From assembly GCF_014645695.1 (NCBI RefSeq), contig NZ_BMMF01000004.1, positions 379,261 through 443,260 on the forward strand: a stretch of 64,000 nucleotides of DNA, in the 5' to 3' direction. The notes beneath the pieces are model-generated. The model was not told the origin of the DNA, did not search any database, and worked only from the letters and a program-made list of their open reading frames with translations. The DNA comes from Salinarimonas ramus (GTDB lineage: Bacteria; Pseudomonadota; Alphaproteobacteria; Rhizobiales; Beijerinckiaceae). The position numbers were made by a program, and so were the translations under genes. Shown in pieces: positions 41,172-50,537 of this stretch (the stretch's first letter is position 1; every line of letters begins with the position of its first letter).

Positions 41172-42161
41172 ATGAGCGACGAGACGACCTTCCGCGAGAA
41201 CGCCGCCCGGGTGGCGGAGGAATACCGTTCGATCCAATCCCGCATCGACCGTGCCGACGCCACCGGCGCAAGTGGCAAGGGCGGCAAGGAGGGCGCCATG
41301 CAGGCGGGCGCGCGGCCCTACCCGGAACTGCCCTATTCCAAGACGCATCAGGACAAGCCGGGCTCGGAGAGCGACCTCGACCCGCGCCCGCTCTACGACG
41401 CGCCCTTCTACAAGGGTTCCGGCAAGCTCGAGGGCATGGCGACGATCGTGACGGGCGGCGATTCCGGCATCGGCCGCTCCGTCGCCGTGCTCTTCGCCCG
41501 CGAGGGCGCGGACGTCACCGTCGTCCATCTCGCCGAGGACGAGGACGCCGAGGAGACCCGGCGCGCGGTGGAGGCCGAGGGCCGCCGCTGCCTCGTGCTC
41601 TCGGGGGACGTCTCCGACGAGGCCTTCTGCCGCTTCGCGGTCTCGCGCACGCTGGAGACCTTCGGGCGGCTCGACGTGCTCGTGAACAACGCCGCCTTCC
41701 AGGAGCACGCCATGGCGCTGGAGGACATCACGCAGGAGCATTTCGACCGCACCCTGCGGACGAACCTGCGCGGCTACTTCAACATGACCAAGGCCGCGGT
41801 GCCGCACCTGCCCTACGGCGGATCGATCGTGAATTCCGGCTCCGTCACGGGCATCCGGGGCAGCAAGTCGCTCCTCGACTACTCGATGACGAAGGGCGGC
41901 ATCCATTCCTTCACGCGGGCGCTCGCGGGCCAGCTGATCCCGCGCGGCATCCGCGCCAACGTCGTGGCGCCGGGGCCGGTGTGGACGCCGCTCAACCCTG
42001 CGGATTCGCCCGCCGACATCGTCGAGACCTTCGGCGGCGGATCGAAGATGGGCCGCCCGGCCCAGCCCGAGGAGCTGGCGCCGGCCTACGTCTTCCTCGC
42101 CTCGCCCCAGACGGCGAGCTACATCACGGGCGAGATCCTGCCGGTCATCGGCGGCTACTGA
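41172..42161 (+). CDS. SDR family oxidoreductase, general-stress type
   Basis: This 329-residue SDR has a polar 90-residue N-terminal lead (as in YhdF/YhxC general-stress proteins), then ATIVTGGDSGIGRSVAV (NAD(P) motif), LVNNAAFQ, the catalytic Ser in NSGSVTGIRGS and the YxxxK in DYSMTKGG. Substrate unknown. ATG 41172 follows AGGAGAG. Confidence 0.9.
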   Translation: MSDETTFRENAARVAEEYRSIQSRIDRADATGASGKGGKEGAMQAGARPYPELPYSKTHQDKPGSESDLDPRPLYDAPFYKGSGKLEGMATIVTGGDSGIGRSVAVLFAREGADVTVVHLAEDEDAEETRRAVEAEGRRCLVLSGDVSDEAFCRFAVSRTLETFGRLDVLVNNAAFQEHAMALEDITQEHFDRTLRTNLRGYFNMTKAAVPHLPYGGSIVNSGSVTGIRGSKSLLDYSMTKGGIHSFTRALAGQLIPRGIRANVVAPGPVWTPLNPADSPADIVETFGGGSKMGRPAQPEELAPAYVFLASPQTASYITGEILPVIGGY

Positions 42162-42179
42162 GCCTTTCGCTCGCGGTCC

Positions 42180-43706
42180 TCACCGCCGCGCGAGACGCAC
42201 GCCAGCGAGCCTGAGGCCGGCGAGGACGACGAGCCCGTAGACGAGCCCGCCCGCCACCGCCAGCATCGCGAGCTGCGCCTCCGCGTCGAGCGCGGGCAGC
42301 CTCGCCGCGAGCGTGCGGGCGGGCTCGCGCAAAGCCATCACGGCGCCCGCGAGCGCCAGCATGCCCGCGAGGCAGACGGCGAGGGTGCGCCCGAGCCGCG
42401 CGTCGGGCGCCGTCCAGCCCCGCCGCCAGGCGAGGAAGAACAGGAGCGCGACGTTCACCCACGCCCCGATGGCGGTGGCGAAGGCGAGGCCGGGCGCGCC
42501 GAGCGGTCCCGTGAGCAGGATCTTGAAGACGACGTTGACGGCAACCCCCGTCAGCGAGGCGATGAGCGGCGTCGCCGTGTCCGAGCGGGAGTGGAAGCTC
42601 GCGAGCCCCGCGCGGATCAGCACCACCGCCGGCAGCGCGGTGGCGTAGGCGGCGAGCACCGCGCCCGCCGCGGCGGCGTCGGCGGCGGTGAAGGCGCCGC
42701 GGCCGAAGAGCGCGAGCATGATCAGGTCCGGCACCACGACGAAGGCCGCCGCCGCCGGCAGAGCGAGCGCCAGGACGAGCCCGACCGCCCGATTCTGCGA
42801 GGCGTGCGCGCCCGCAGTATCGCCTTCGGCGATGCGCCGGCTCATCTCCGGCAGGAGAACGGTGCCGGCCGCGATGCCGATGACGCCGACGGGCAGCTGG
42901 TAGAGCCGGTCCGCGTAGTAGATCGCCGAAACCGCCCCCGTCGGCAGGAGCGAGGCGATGATCGTGTCCGCGAACATCGCGATCTGCACGCCCGCCGAGC
43001 CGATCAGCGCCGGGCCCAGCGTGCGGAAGAACTTGCGCACGTCGGGGTCGAGGCCGGGGCGCGCCAATTTGGGCGCGATGCCCCGCGCGGCCGCGTCCCA
43101 CCACACGAGCAGGAGCTCGAGCACGCCCGCCACCGCCACCGCCCACGCCGCCGCGTGCCCGGCGCTCGGGAAGAACGAGGCCGCGAGGAGCCCAGCGATC
43201 AGGGAGACGTTGAGCAGGATCGGCGCGCCGGCAGCGGCGGCGAAGCGGTCGTGCGCGTTCAGCACCGCCGAGAAGAGCGTCACCAGGGTGACGAAGAGGA
43301 GATAGGGAAAGGTGATGCGCGTCAGCGTCACCGTCAGCTCGAAGCGCTCCGGATCGTCGACGAAGCCGGGCGCGAGCAGCCCCACGAGCTGCGGCATGAA
43401 GGCGAGCGCGCCGGCCAGAACCAGGAGCTGCACGGCCAGCACGAGGCTCGCGATCCGCCCCGCGAAGATCCGCGCGTCGGCGTCGCCCCGCGCGGCGCGC
43501 GCCTGGGCGTAGGTGGGGATGAAGGCGGCGTTGAAGGCGCCTTCGCCGAAGATGGCGCGGAAGTGGTTCGGCAGCCGCAGCGCGACGACGAACGCGTCCG
43601 TGATCGGCCCCGCGCCGAGCACGGCGGCCATCACGACGTCGCGCGCGAAGCCGGTGACGCGGGAGACCAGCGTCCAGCCGCCGACGGAGACGATCTTCTT
43701 GAGCAT
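42180..43706 (-). CDS. murJ: lipid II flippase MurJ
   Basis: This 508-residue inner-membrane protein with about 14 helices exports lipid II for peptidoglycan synthesis. Family features are the N-terminal SRVTGFARDVVMAAVLGAG, LRLPNHFRAIFGEGAFNAAF and the MSRRIAEGD loop. The start MLKKIVS (ATG 43706) is standard; the frame reaches 18 codons further up. It is convergent with the SDR gene, 18 bases apart. Confidence 0.95.
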   Translation of the reverse strand: MLKKIVSVGGWTLVSRVTGFARDVVMAAVLGAGPITDAFVVALRLPNHFRAIFGEGAFNAAFIPTYAQARAARGDADARIFAGRIASLVLAVQLLVLAGALAFMPQLVGLLAPGFVDDPERFELTVTLTRITFPYLLFVTLVTLFSAVLNAHDRFAAAAGAPILLNVSLIAGLLAASFFPSAGHAAAWAVAVAGVLELLLVWWDAAARGIAPKLARPGLDPDVRKFFRTLGPALIGSAGVQIAMFADTIIASLLPTGAVSAIYYADRLYQLPVGVIGIAAGTVLLPEMSRRIAEGDTAGAHASQNRAVGLVLALALPAAAAFVVVPDLIMLALFGRGAFTAADAAAAGAVLAAYATALPAVVLIRAGLASFHSRSDTATPLIASLTGVAVNVVFKILLTGPLGAPGLAFATAIGAWVNVALLFFLAWRRGWTAPDARLGRTLAVCLAGMLALAGAVMALREPARTLAARLPALDAEAQLAMLAVAGGLVYGLVVLAGLRLAGVRLARR

Positions 43707-43784
43707 GCTGGGTCCACGTTGTTCCGGCATGGCTCTAGCGCGGCGCCGCGCGCGTGTCATGCGTGCGAGCGCGAAGCGCGCTCC

Positions 43785-44552
43785 TCAGATGCGCCCGAGC
43801 CGCAGCGCGATGGGCCAGCGGATCGCCTTCGGCACGGCGGGGTCGCCCCAGGCCTCCGCCAGGCGTGCGTGGAACGCCTCGATCGGCGCCTCGCCCTGCG
43901 CGCCGCGCAGGCCCGCGAGGGCGGACCACGTGCCGACGTAGCCGAGGAGCGCCGCGAGCGGCCAGCGCACGACGATGGCGAGGGGCGCGTGGGCGATCTC
44001 CGGGAAGGGGAAGGGCAGCGTCGCGTAGCCCGCTTCCACGTGGGCGCGCTCCGCCGGCCAGTACGGGCCGGCGACCCGGCGGTAGAAATCCGCGACGACG
44101 GCGTTCGCCGCCGCGTCCTCCGGCAGGTCGAGCGTCGCGTAGGCGACGAGCGCGATCGCAGCGCCCGGGCGCGCCACGCGCCGCGCCTCGGCGTAGAAGG
44201 CGTCGAGATCGAACCAGTGCGCCGCCTGCGCTGCGACGACGAGATCGACGCTCCCGGCTTCGGCGCCCGTCGCCTCCGCGGGCGCCCGGCGATAGGTGAT
44301 GCGCGGATGCGGCGTCGCCCGCGCGATCTGCTCGGCGCTGGCGTCGACGCCGATCACCCGCTCGAAGCGCTCGGCGAGGAGGCGCGTCAGCTGCCCGTTG
44401 CCGCAGCCGACGTCGATCGCGAGCCCCGTCACCGGTGCCGCTTGCGCCAGCGCGTCCGCCAGATCCGGCGGGTAGGTGGGGCGATGGCTCGCGTAGCCGG
44501 CGGAGGTGCCGGAGAAGTGATCCTTGAAGGCGGGTGTCTCGCTCGTGCTCAT
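43785..44552 (-). CDS. class I SAM-dependent methyltransferase
   Basis: This 255-residue enzyme of the Methyltransf_11/25 type has SAM motif I AIDVGCGNGQLTRLLAERF (about 45-63), VIGVDASAEQIARA (motif II) and the VDLVVAAQAAHWFD motif (post-II). Similar to trans-aconitate/UbiE-like small-molecule methyltransferases; substrate unknown. ATG 44552. Confidence 0.85.
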   Translation of the reverse strand: MSTSETPAFKDHFSGTSAGYASHRPTYPPDLADALAQAAPVTGLAIDVGCGNGQLTRLLAERFERVIGVDASAEQIARATPHPRITYRRAPAEATGAEAGSVDLVVAAQAAHWFDLDAFYAEARRVARPGAAIALVAYATLDLPEDAAANAVVADFYRRVAGPYWPAERAHVEAGYATLPFPFPEIAHAPLAIVVRWPLAALLGYVGTWSALAGLRGAQGEAPIEAFHARLAEAWGDPAVPKAIRWPIALRLGRI

Positions 44553-44651
44553 GTGCCGTTCCCTTGACGCTGCGTCACGGTAGCGCGGCGGCGGGCGTCG
44601 CGCTAATCGATCGCGGGCGCGAGAAGCGGAGCGCAACGGGCGGGGCGCGGG

Positions 44652-45497
44652 ATGGGCAGGCCGATCGTCGTCGCGGTGGAGGATTACGGCGTCGCTCACG
44701 GCGTGTGCGACGCCGCGCTCGACCTCGTCGCCATGGGCCGGGTGAGCGCCATCGCCGCCCGGCCTCGCGGGGCGGCCTTCGCGACGCGCGCGGGCGAGCT
44801 CGCCGACCTGCCACGCGGCATCGCCACCGGGCTCGCGCTCGATCTCGCGAACGGCCGGCCGGCGCGCTTCCTCGCGAACGCCCTCGCGGGACGGCTCGAT
44901 CGCGACGCCCTCGTCGCCGCGATCACGGCCGAGATCGACCTGTTCGCCCAGAGCGTGGGGCGCACGCCCGATTTCCTCGGAGCGCCCGGGGAGCTCCACG
45001 TGGCGCCGGGCGTGCGCGCCGCCCTCCTCCTCGCCCTCGACGTCTACGGCCTCGCCGGTCGCACTTGGCTGCGCGATCCCTCCGAGCGCCTCTCAGCCCG
45101 TGTGCGGCGCGGGCTCGCGTCCCTGCGCGCGGGCAGCGCGAGCGCGCTCGCGACCGGCTTCGCCTCGGCGGCACGGCGCCGGGGCTACGTGACCAACGAG
45201 GGCTATGCCGGCTTCCTGCCGGGCACGCGCGACCTCGCCATCCCCACCGCCTACGAGCGCCTCGCCCAGGCGCCGGGGCGCGCGCCGCTCCTCGTCACGC
45301 GCCCGGCCTACCCGGACGCGACGCTGGAGGCGCTCGACCGGCTGAGCGAGCGGCGCGGGCGGGAATTGTTCTACCTCTCGTCCACCCGCTTCGCGGACCT
45401 GATGGAGATCCTCGACTGGCGCCTCGTCCCCGCGCCGGGCCTCACCCCGTCCGCCGCTCGGCCTCCCGGTGCGTCGTCCCCGCCTCCAGCCCCTTGA
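44652..45497 (+). CDS. ChbG/HpnK-family deacetylase-like protein with degenerate metal site
   Basis: This 281-residue YdjC-like fold protein has VAVEDYGVAHGVCDAAL where the family has ADDFG, ATGLALDLANG where it has GLHLNLT, and GAPGELHVAPGV where it has the DxHqHvH metal motif. At least two of the three usual metal ligands are lost, so it is unlikely to be a standard deacetylase; a binding or altered role is possible. The 3' end overlaps the convergent CFA-synthase-like gene by 56 bases. ATG 44652. Confidence 0.7.
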   Translation: MGRPIVVAVEDYGVAHGVCDAALDLVAMGRVSAIAARPRGAAFATRAGELADLPRGIATGLALDLANGRPARFLANALAGRLDRDALVAAITAEIDLFAQSVGRTPDFLGAPGELHVAPGVRAALLLALDVYGLAGRTWLRDPSERLSARVRRGLASLRAGSASALATGFASAARRRGYVTNEGYAGFLPGTRDLAIPTAYERLAQAPGRAPLLVTRPAYPDATLEALDRLSERRGRELFYLSSTRFADLMEILDWRLVPAPGLTPSAARPPGASSPPPAP

Positions 45498-46713
45498 GCA
45501 TGCGCTCGCGCTCGCCGACATAATCGCGCGTCAGCGGCACGACGTCGTTGCGGTGGGTGAGCTGCAGCTGGAAGACGACGAGGTCCTCGTAGCGGAAGGC
45601 GGCCTCGCAGCTGGCGAGGTAGAATTCCCACATGCGGCAGAAGCGCTCGTCGAGGAGCCGCGCCGCCTCCTCGCGACGCGCGAGGAAGCGCTCGCGCCAG
45701 GCGCGCAGCGTCTGCGCATAATGCAGCCGCAGCACCTCGACGTCGGCGACCTGCAGGCCGGAGCGCTCGATCGCGGGGATCATCTCCGAGAGCGTCGGGA
45801 CGTGCCCGCCGGGGAAGATGTAGCGGGTGATCCAGGGGTTCGTCGGGCCCGGCTCGGCGGTGGAGCCGATCGTGTGGAGCAGCATGACGCCGTCCTGCCG
45901 CAGCAGCCGAGCCGTGGTGCCGAAGAATTCCGCATAATGCGCCGGGCCCACATGCTCGAACATGCCCACCGACACGATCCGGTCGAAGTCGCCCGTGACA
46001 TGGCGGTAGTCCTGCAGCGCGATCTCGACGCGGCTCGCGAGGCCCTCGCGCCGGGCGCGCTCGCCGGCCATGCGGTGCTGCTCTTCCGAGAGCGTCACGC
46101 CGCGCACGCGCCCCGCGCCGGCGACGCCCGCGAGGTAGAGCGCGAGCCCGCCCCAGCCGCAGCCGATGTCGAGCACCTCGTGTCCCGGCTCGACGAGGAG
46201 CTTCGCCGTGACGTGCCGCTTCTTGGCGAGCTGCGCCTCCTCGAGGTTCGTGCGCGGCGTCTCGAAATAGGCGCAGCTGTATTGCCGGTCGGCGTCGAGG
46301 AAGAGATCGTAGAGCCGGTGGTCGAGATCGTAATGGTGGGCGACGTTCGCCCGCGCGCGCCGCTCGTCGTTGCGCGCGAAGACTGCGAGCGCCGCACGCC
46401 GCAGCTTGCGCATCAGCCGCGAGCCCCAGACGCCCCGTCCGCCGGGGCGCCCGCGCATGAGGAGCGTGAGGAGGTCGTAGATCGTCCCGCGCTCGATGAC
46501 GAGCCGGCCGTCCGTGATCAGCTCGCCGAGCTTCATCTCGGGAAAGAGGACGAGCGCGCGCTCCGCCGCCTTGTCGGTGAAGCGCATGGCCACCGGCGGC
46601 GGGCCGTCTCTCGGGCCGTCGCCGGCGACGAAGCGCGTGCCGCGCGCCGTGATCACCTCGAGCCGCCCGCCGCGAACGGCGAGATCGCAGAGCTTCCGCA
46701 GAAGGAGTTCCAT
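45442..46713 (-). CDS. cyclopropane-fatty-acyl-phospholipid synthase family protein
   Basis: This 423-residue SAM-dependent enzyme has VLDIGCGWGGLALYLA (motif I), GVTLSEEQHRMAGER, VSVGMFEHVGPAHYAEFF and ITRYIFPGGHVPTLSE, all typical of CFA synthases. It should methylenate unsaturated acyl chains of membrane phospholipids. An N-terminal SCP2-like lipid-binding region is present. ATG 46713 follows AAGGAG; the frame extends nine codons further. Confidence 0.9.
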   Translation of the reverse strand: MELLLRKLCDLAVRGGRLEVITARGTRFVAGDGPRDGPPPVAMRFTDKAAERALVLFPEMKLGELITDGRLVIERGTIYDLLTLLMRGRPGGRGVWGSRLMRKLRRAALAVFARNDERRARANVAHHYDLDHRLYDLFLDADRQYSCAYFETPRTNLEEAQLAKKRHVTAKLLVEPGHEVLDIGCGWGGLALYLAGVAGAGRVRGVTLSEEQHRMAGERARREGLASRVEIALQDYRHVTGDFDRIVSVGMFEHVGPAHYAEFFGTTARLLRQDGVMLLHTIGSTAEPGPTNPWITRYIFPGGHVPTLSEMIPAIERSGLQVADVEVLRLHYAQTLRAWRERFLARREEAARLLDERFCRMWEFYLASCEAAFRYEDLVVFQLQLTHRNDVVPLTRDYVGERERMLKGLEAGTTHREAERRTG

Positions 46714-46798
46714 GATGTCCCCCGCGCTTCGTCGTCGCATGGGGGATCAACGCTGCGAAACGCGAACGGTTTCGAGACGCTCCGCCGTCGGTGCAGGC

Positions 46799-48106
46799 TC
46801 AGCCTTCGCCGAAGACGCGGCGGAAGATCGTATCGACGTGCTTGAAGTGGTAGCCGAGGTCGAAGAGGCTCTCCAGCTCCGTCGCGTCGAGCTTCGCGGA
46901 GACCTCCGCGTCGGCCTTCAACAGGGTCAGGAAGTCCCCCTCGCCCCTCCACACCGGCATCGCGTTGCGCTGCACGAGCCGATAGGCGTCCTCGCGGGAG
47001 ACGCCCTTCTGGGTCAGCGCCAGCAGCACGCGCTGGGAGTGGATCAGCCCGCCGAGGCGGTCGAGATTGGCCTGCATGCGCTCGGGATAGATCAGCAGCT
47101 TGTCGACGACGCCGGTGAGGCGCGCGAGCGCGAAGTCGAGCGTGATCGTCGCGTCCGGGCCGATCATGCGCTCCACGGAGGAGTGCGAGATGTCACGCTC
47201 GTGCCAGAGCGCGACGTTCTCCATCGCCGGCACGCAATAGGCGCGCACCATCCGCGCGAGCCCCGTCAGGTTCTCGGTGAGGACGGGGTTGCGCTTGTGC
47301 GGCATCGCGGAGGAGCCCTTCTGGCCTTCCGAGAAGAACTCTTCGGCCTCGAGCACCTCGGTGCGCTGCAGGTGGCGGATCTCTGTGGCGAGCCGCTCGA
47401 TCGAGGAGGCGATCACGGCGAGCGTCGCGAAGAACATGGCGTGGCGGTCGCGGGGGATCACCTGCGTCGAGACGGGCTCGGGCGACAGCCCCATCCTCTG
47501 CGCGACGTATTCCTCCACCCGCGGGTCGATGTTGGCGAAGGTGCCCACCGCGCCCGAGATGGCGCAGGTCGCGATCTCGGCCCGAGCGGCCACGAGCCGC
47601 GCCCGGCAGCGGGCGAATTCGGCGTGCGCCTGCGCGAGCTTGACGCCGAACGTCGTGGGCTCGGCATGGATGCCGTGGGAACGCCCTATCGTGGGGGTGA
47701 GCTTGTGCTCGTGCGCGCGCCGCTCCAATGCGGCGAGGAGCGCGTCGAGATCCGCCAGCAGGATGTCGGAGGCCCGCGCGAGCTGCACGGCGAGCGTCGT
47801 GTCGAGCACGTCGGAGGAGGTCATGCCCTGGTGCACGAAGCGCGCCTCCGGCCCCACGATCTCGGCGAGGTGGGTGAGGAAGGCGATGACGTCGTGCTTG
47901 GTCTCGCGCTCGATGGCGTCGATGCGCGCGACGTCGAAGGTGGCGGCGGCGCCCTTCTCCCAGACGATCGCCGCCGCTTCCTTCGGCACGATCCCGAGCT
48001 CGGCCAGCGCCGAGGTCGCGTGCGCCTCGATCTCGAACCAGATCCGGTACTTCGTCTCCGGCGACCAGAGGGCGACCATCTCGGGGCGGGAATAGCGCGG
48101 GACCAT
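46799..48106 (-). CDS. purB: adenylosuccinate lyase
   Basis: This 435-residue enzyme of the fumarase/aspartase superfamily acts in purine synthesis (SAICAR to AICAR, and adenylosuccinate to AMP). Signature SSAMPHKRNP, and HQGMTSSDVLDTTLAVQL and GRSHGIHAEPTTFG are intact. The start MVPRYS (ATG 48106) follows GAGAGGAAG; the frame runs 23 codons further up without support. Confidence 0.96.
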   Translation of the reverse strand: MVPRYSRPEMVALWSPETKYRIWFEIEAHATSALAELGIVPKEAAAIVWEKGAAATFDVARIDAIERETKHDVIAFLTHLAEIVGPEARFVHQGMTSSDVLDTTLAVQLARASDILLADLDALLAALERRAHEHKLTPTIGRSHGIHAEPTTFGVKLAQAHAEFARCRARLVAARAEIATCAISGAVGTFANIDPRVEEYVAQRMGLSPEPVSTQVIPRDRHAMFFATLAVIASSIERLATEIRHLQRTEVLEAEEFFSEGQKGSSAMPHKRNPVLTENLTGLARMVRAYCVPAMENVALWHERDISHSSVERMIGPDATITLDFALARLTGVVDKLLIYPERMQANLDRLGGLIHSQRVLLALTQKGVSREDAYRLVQRNAMPVWRGEGDFLTLLKADAEVSAKLDATELESLFDLGYHFKHVDTIFRRVFGEG

Positions 48107-48285
48107 GGGGACTTCCTCTCGCGGCGGCGGCACGTTCTCGGGCGGCGGAGCGTGCGCCCTAGCACGCGCTCGCACGCGGGTGAAGATCGCGCGGCTCGGG
48201 TGGCCCCGCTCACGCGGGCGTGACGGGCATGCGTCTTGCCAGCGGGGCGCGTCGGGGGTAGCGATCCCGATCCGGAGCCAGCCGC

Positions 48286-49449
48286 ATGACGCGTATCGAA
48301 CGTTACATCTTCGGGACGGCGCTGAACGCCTTCCTCTCGCTGCTCGTCGGCCTCACCGCCGTGATCTGGATCACGCAGGCGCTGCGCGAGCTCGACCTGA
48401 TCACCGGCAAGGGTCAGACCTTCGTCGTCTTCCTGGTGGTGACGGGGCTCTCGCTCCCGGCGCTCGTCACCGTGATCGCGCCCGTCGCCCTCTTCATCGC
48501 GGCGATCTACACGTTGAATAAGCTCAACAGCGACTCGGAATGGGTGGTCGCCGCCGCCGCCGGCATGTCGCCCGCGCGGCTGATGCGCCCCTTCGCGCTG
48601 CTCGGCGGCATCGTCGCGCTGGTCGTGGCGCTCAACACGATCTGGCTGATGCCCGCGAGCTTCGCGCAGCTGCGTCACCTGATCACCCAGATCCGCGCCG
48701 ACTTCGTCGCCAATCTCGTGCGCGAAGGCACCTTCACCGAGCTCGACGACGGCATCACCTTCTCCTACCGCGACCGGGCGGGCGACGCGCTGCTCGGCAT
48801 CTTCCTCCAGGATCGGCGCGACCCGCAGCGCACCGTCGTCTACATCGCGGAGCGCGGCATCGCCGCGGACGTGGACGACGGCAGCTACCTGCTCCTCGAG
48901 AAGGGCAGCATCCACCGCATGGAGCAGGATCGCGGCGACGGCTCCATCGTCACCTTCGAGCGCTATGCGGTCGACCTCGCCGCCTTCGGGCCCGAGCAGG
49001 GCGCGATCCTCTACAAGCCGCGGGAGCAATCCACCGCCGCCCTGATCGCGCCCGATCCGGACGACCCCTATTACCAGACCGTGCCGGGGCGCTTCCGCGC
49101 GGAGCTGCACGACCGCCTCACCGCCTGGCTCTATCCCATCGCAGGGATCGCCATCGCCTTCGCGGCGCTGGGCCAGGCGGTGACGACGCGCCAGGGACGC
49201 GGCACCGCCGTCGCCGGCGCTGTGATCGCCATGGTGGTCGTGCGCGTGGCGGGCTTCGCGGCCTCGAGCGCCGCGGTCGGCACGCCCGCCGCGGTTCTCG
49301 CCGTCTGGGCGGCCCCCGTCGGGGGCATCGCGCTCGCGCTCTGGGTGGCGCTTCGTCCGCAGCAGAGCGCCGCGGTCGGCGCGCGGATCGGCGGCGCGCT
49401 CTCCGCGCTCAACCCGCTGCACCTCCTGCCCGCGGCGCGGAGAGCCTGA
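48286..49449 (+). CDS. lptF: LPS export ABC transporter permease LptF
   Basis: This 387-residue inner-membrane protein has three helices before and three after a periplasmic jellyroll domain (about 140-270). Family features: MTRIERYIFGTALNAFL and the LNSDSEWVVAAAAGMSPARL loop that contacts LptB. LptFG with LptB extract LPS from the inner membrane. Divergent from purB across 179 bases. The stop overlaps the lptG start by one base. Confidence 0.95.
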   Translation: MTRIERYIFGTALNAFLSLLVGLTAVIWITQALRELDLITGKGQTFVVFLVVTGLSLPALVTVIAPVALFIAAIYTLNKLNSDSEWVVAAAAGMSPARLMRPFALLGGIVALVVALNTIWLMPASFAQLRHLITQIRADFVANLVREGTFTELDDGITFSYRDRAGDALLGIFLQDRRDPQRTVVYIAERGIAADVDDGSYLLLEKGSIHRMEQDRGDGSIVTFERYAVDLAAFGPEQGAILYKPREQSTAALIAPDPDDPYYQTVPGRFRAELHDRLTAWLYPIAGIAIAFAALGQAVTTRQGRGTAVAGAVIAMVVVRVAGFAASSAAVGTPAAVLAVWAAPVGGIALALWVALRPQQSAAVGARIGGALSALNPLHLLPAARRA

Positions 49450-50537
49450 TGCTGCTCGGGCGCACTTTCGGCTCGTATCTCGGCTTGCGCTTCCTGCGCA
49501 CGATCGGGGGCGTGTTCCTCACGGTGTTCGTGCTCGTCTACACGCTCGATTTCGTGGAGCAGATGCGCCAAGCGGGCGACGCCGAGAACGTCGGCGCGGC
49601 CGAGGTCGCCTTCCTCTCGCTCCTGCGCACCCCCGCCGTGGCGGAGCAGGTCCTGCCGTTCGCCGTGCTCTTCGGCGGCATGATCACGCTGCTCGGGCTG
49701 TCGCGGAAGCTCGAGCTCGTCGTGGCGCGCGCGGCCGGCGTGTCGGCCTGGCAATTCCTGCAGCCCGGTATCGTCGTCGCAGCGGGGATCGGGATCCTCG
49801 CCGTCTTCGTCTACAACCCGCTCGCCGCGATGCTGCAGCAGGAGGCGAGCGCGCGCTCCGCCGTTCTCTTCGCGCGCGACGCCGATTTCGCCTCCGCGCG
49901 CAACGTCTGGATCCGCCAGCGCAGCCCCGACGGCACAGCCATCATCCGCGCGGAAGGCGTCGTCGAGGGCACGACGCGGCTCGCGCGCCCGATGATCCTC
50001 GTCTTCGACCGCGAGGGCCGCTTCGTCGAGCGCATCGAGGCGCGCGAGGGCGTCCTGCGCGAGGGCGCCTGGGAGCTCACCGACGCGCGCGTCACCGCGC
50101 TCGACGTCGAGCCACGCCTCGTGCCGCGCTACGAGCTCGCCTCCAGCCTCGATCCAGGACAGCTGCGCACGAGCTTCACGCCGCCCGAATCGGTGCCGTT
50201 CTGGCGCCTCGACGAGATCGCCGAGCAGACCGAGCTCGCCGGTCTCGACGCCACGAGCTATCGCCTGCAGCGCGAGGCGCTGATGGCGCGCCCGCTGCTG
50301 TTCGTAGCGATGATCTTGGTGGCCGCATCCGTTTCCTTAAGATTCTTCCGGTTCGGTGGCGTCGGCCAGATGGTTCTGGGTGGCGTCGCGGCGGGATTCC
50401 TGCTTTATGTGGCGACCGAGCTGATGGAGGATCTCGGCGGCTCGGGCCTCGTGGGGACGACGCTCGCCGCCTGGTTCCCGGCAGTGGTAGGGAGTTTGCT
50501 CGGCGTGCTGGTGCTTCTGCACAAGGAGGACGGCTGA
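49449..50537 (+). CDS. lptG: LPS export ABC transporter permease LptG
   Basis: This 362-residue partner of LptF has the same layout: helices, a periplasmic domain (VLFARDADFASARNVWIR, then the FDREGRFVERIEAREG strand region) and three C-terminal helices. ATG 49449 overlaps the lptF stop by one base; the lptD ATG overlaps this stop. The ATPase LptB is not in the window. Confidence 0.95.
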   Translation: MLLGRTFGSYLGLRFLRTIGGVFLTVFVLVYTLDFVEQMRQAGDAENVGAAEVAFLSLLRTPAVAEQVLPFAVLFGGMITLLGLSRKLELVVARAAGVSAWQFLQPGIVVAAGIGILAVFVYNPLAAMLQQEASARSAVLFARDADFASARNVWIRQRSPDGTAIIRAEGVVEGTTRLARPMILVFDREGRFVERIEAREGVLREGAWELTDARVTALDVEPRLVPRYELASSLDPGQLRTSFTPPESVPFWRLDEIAEQTELAGLDATSYRLQREALMARPLLFVAMILVAASVSLRFFRFGGVGQMVLGGVAAGFLLYVATELMEDLGGSGLVGTTLAAWFPAVVGSLLGVLVLLHKEDG

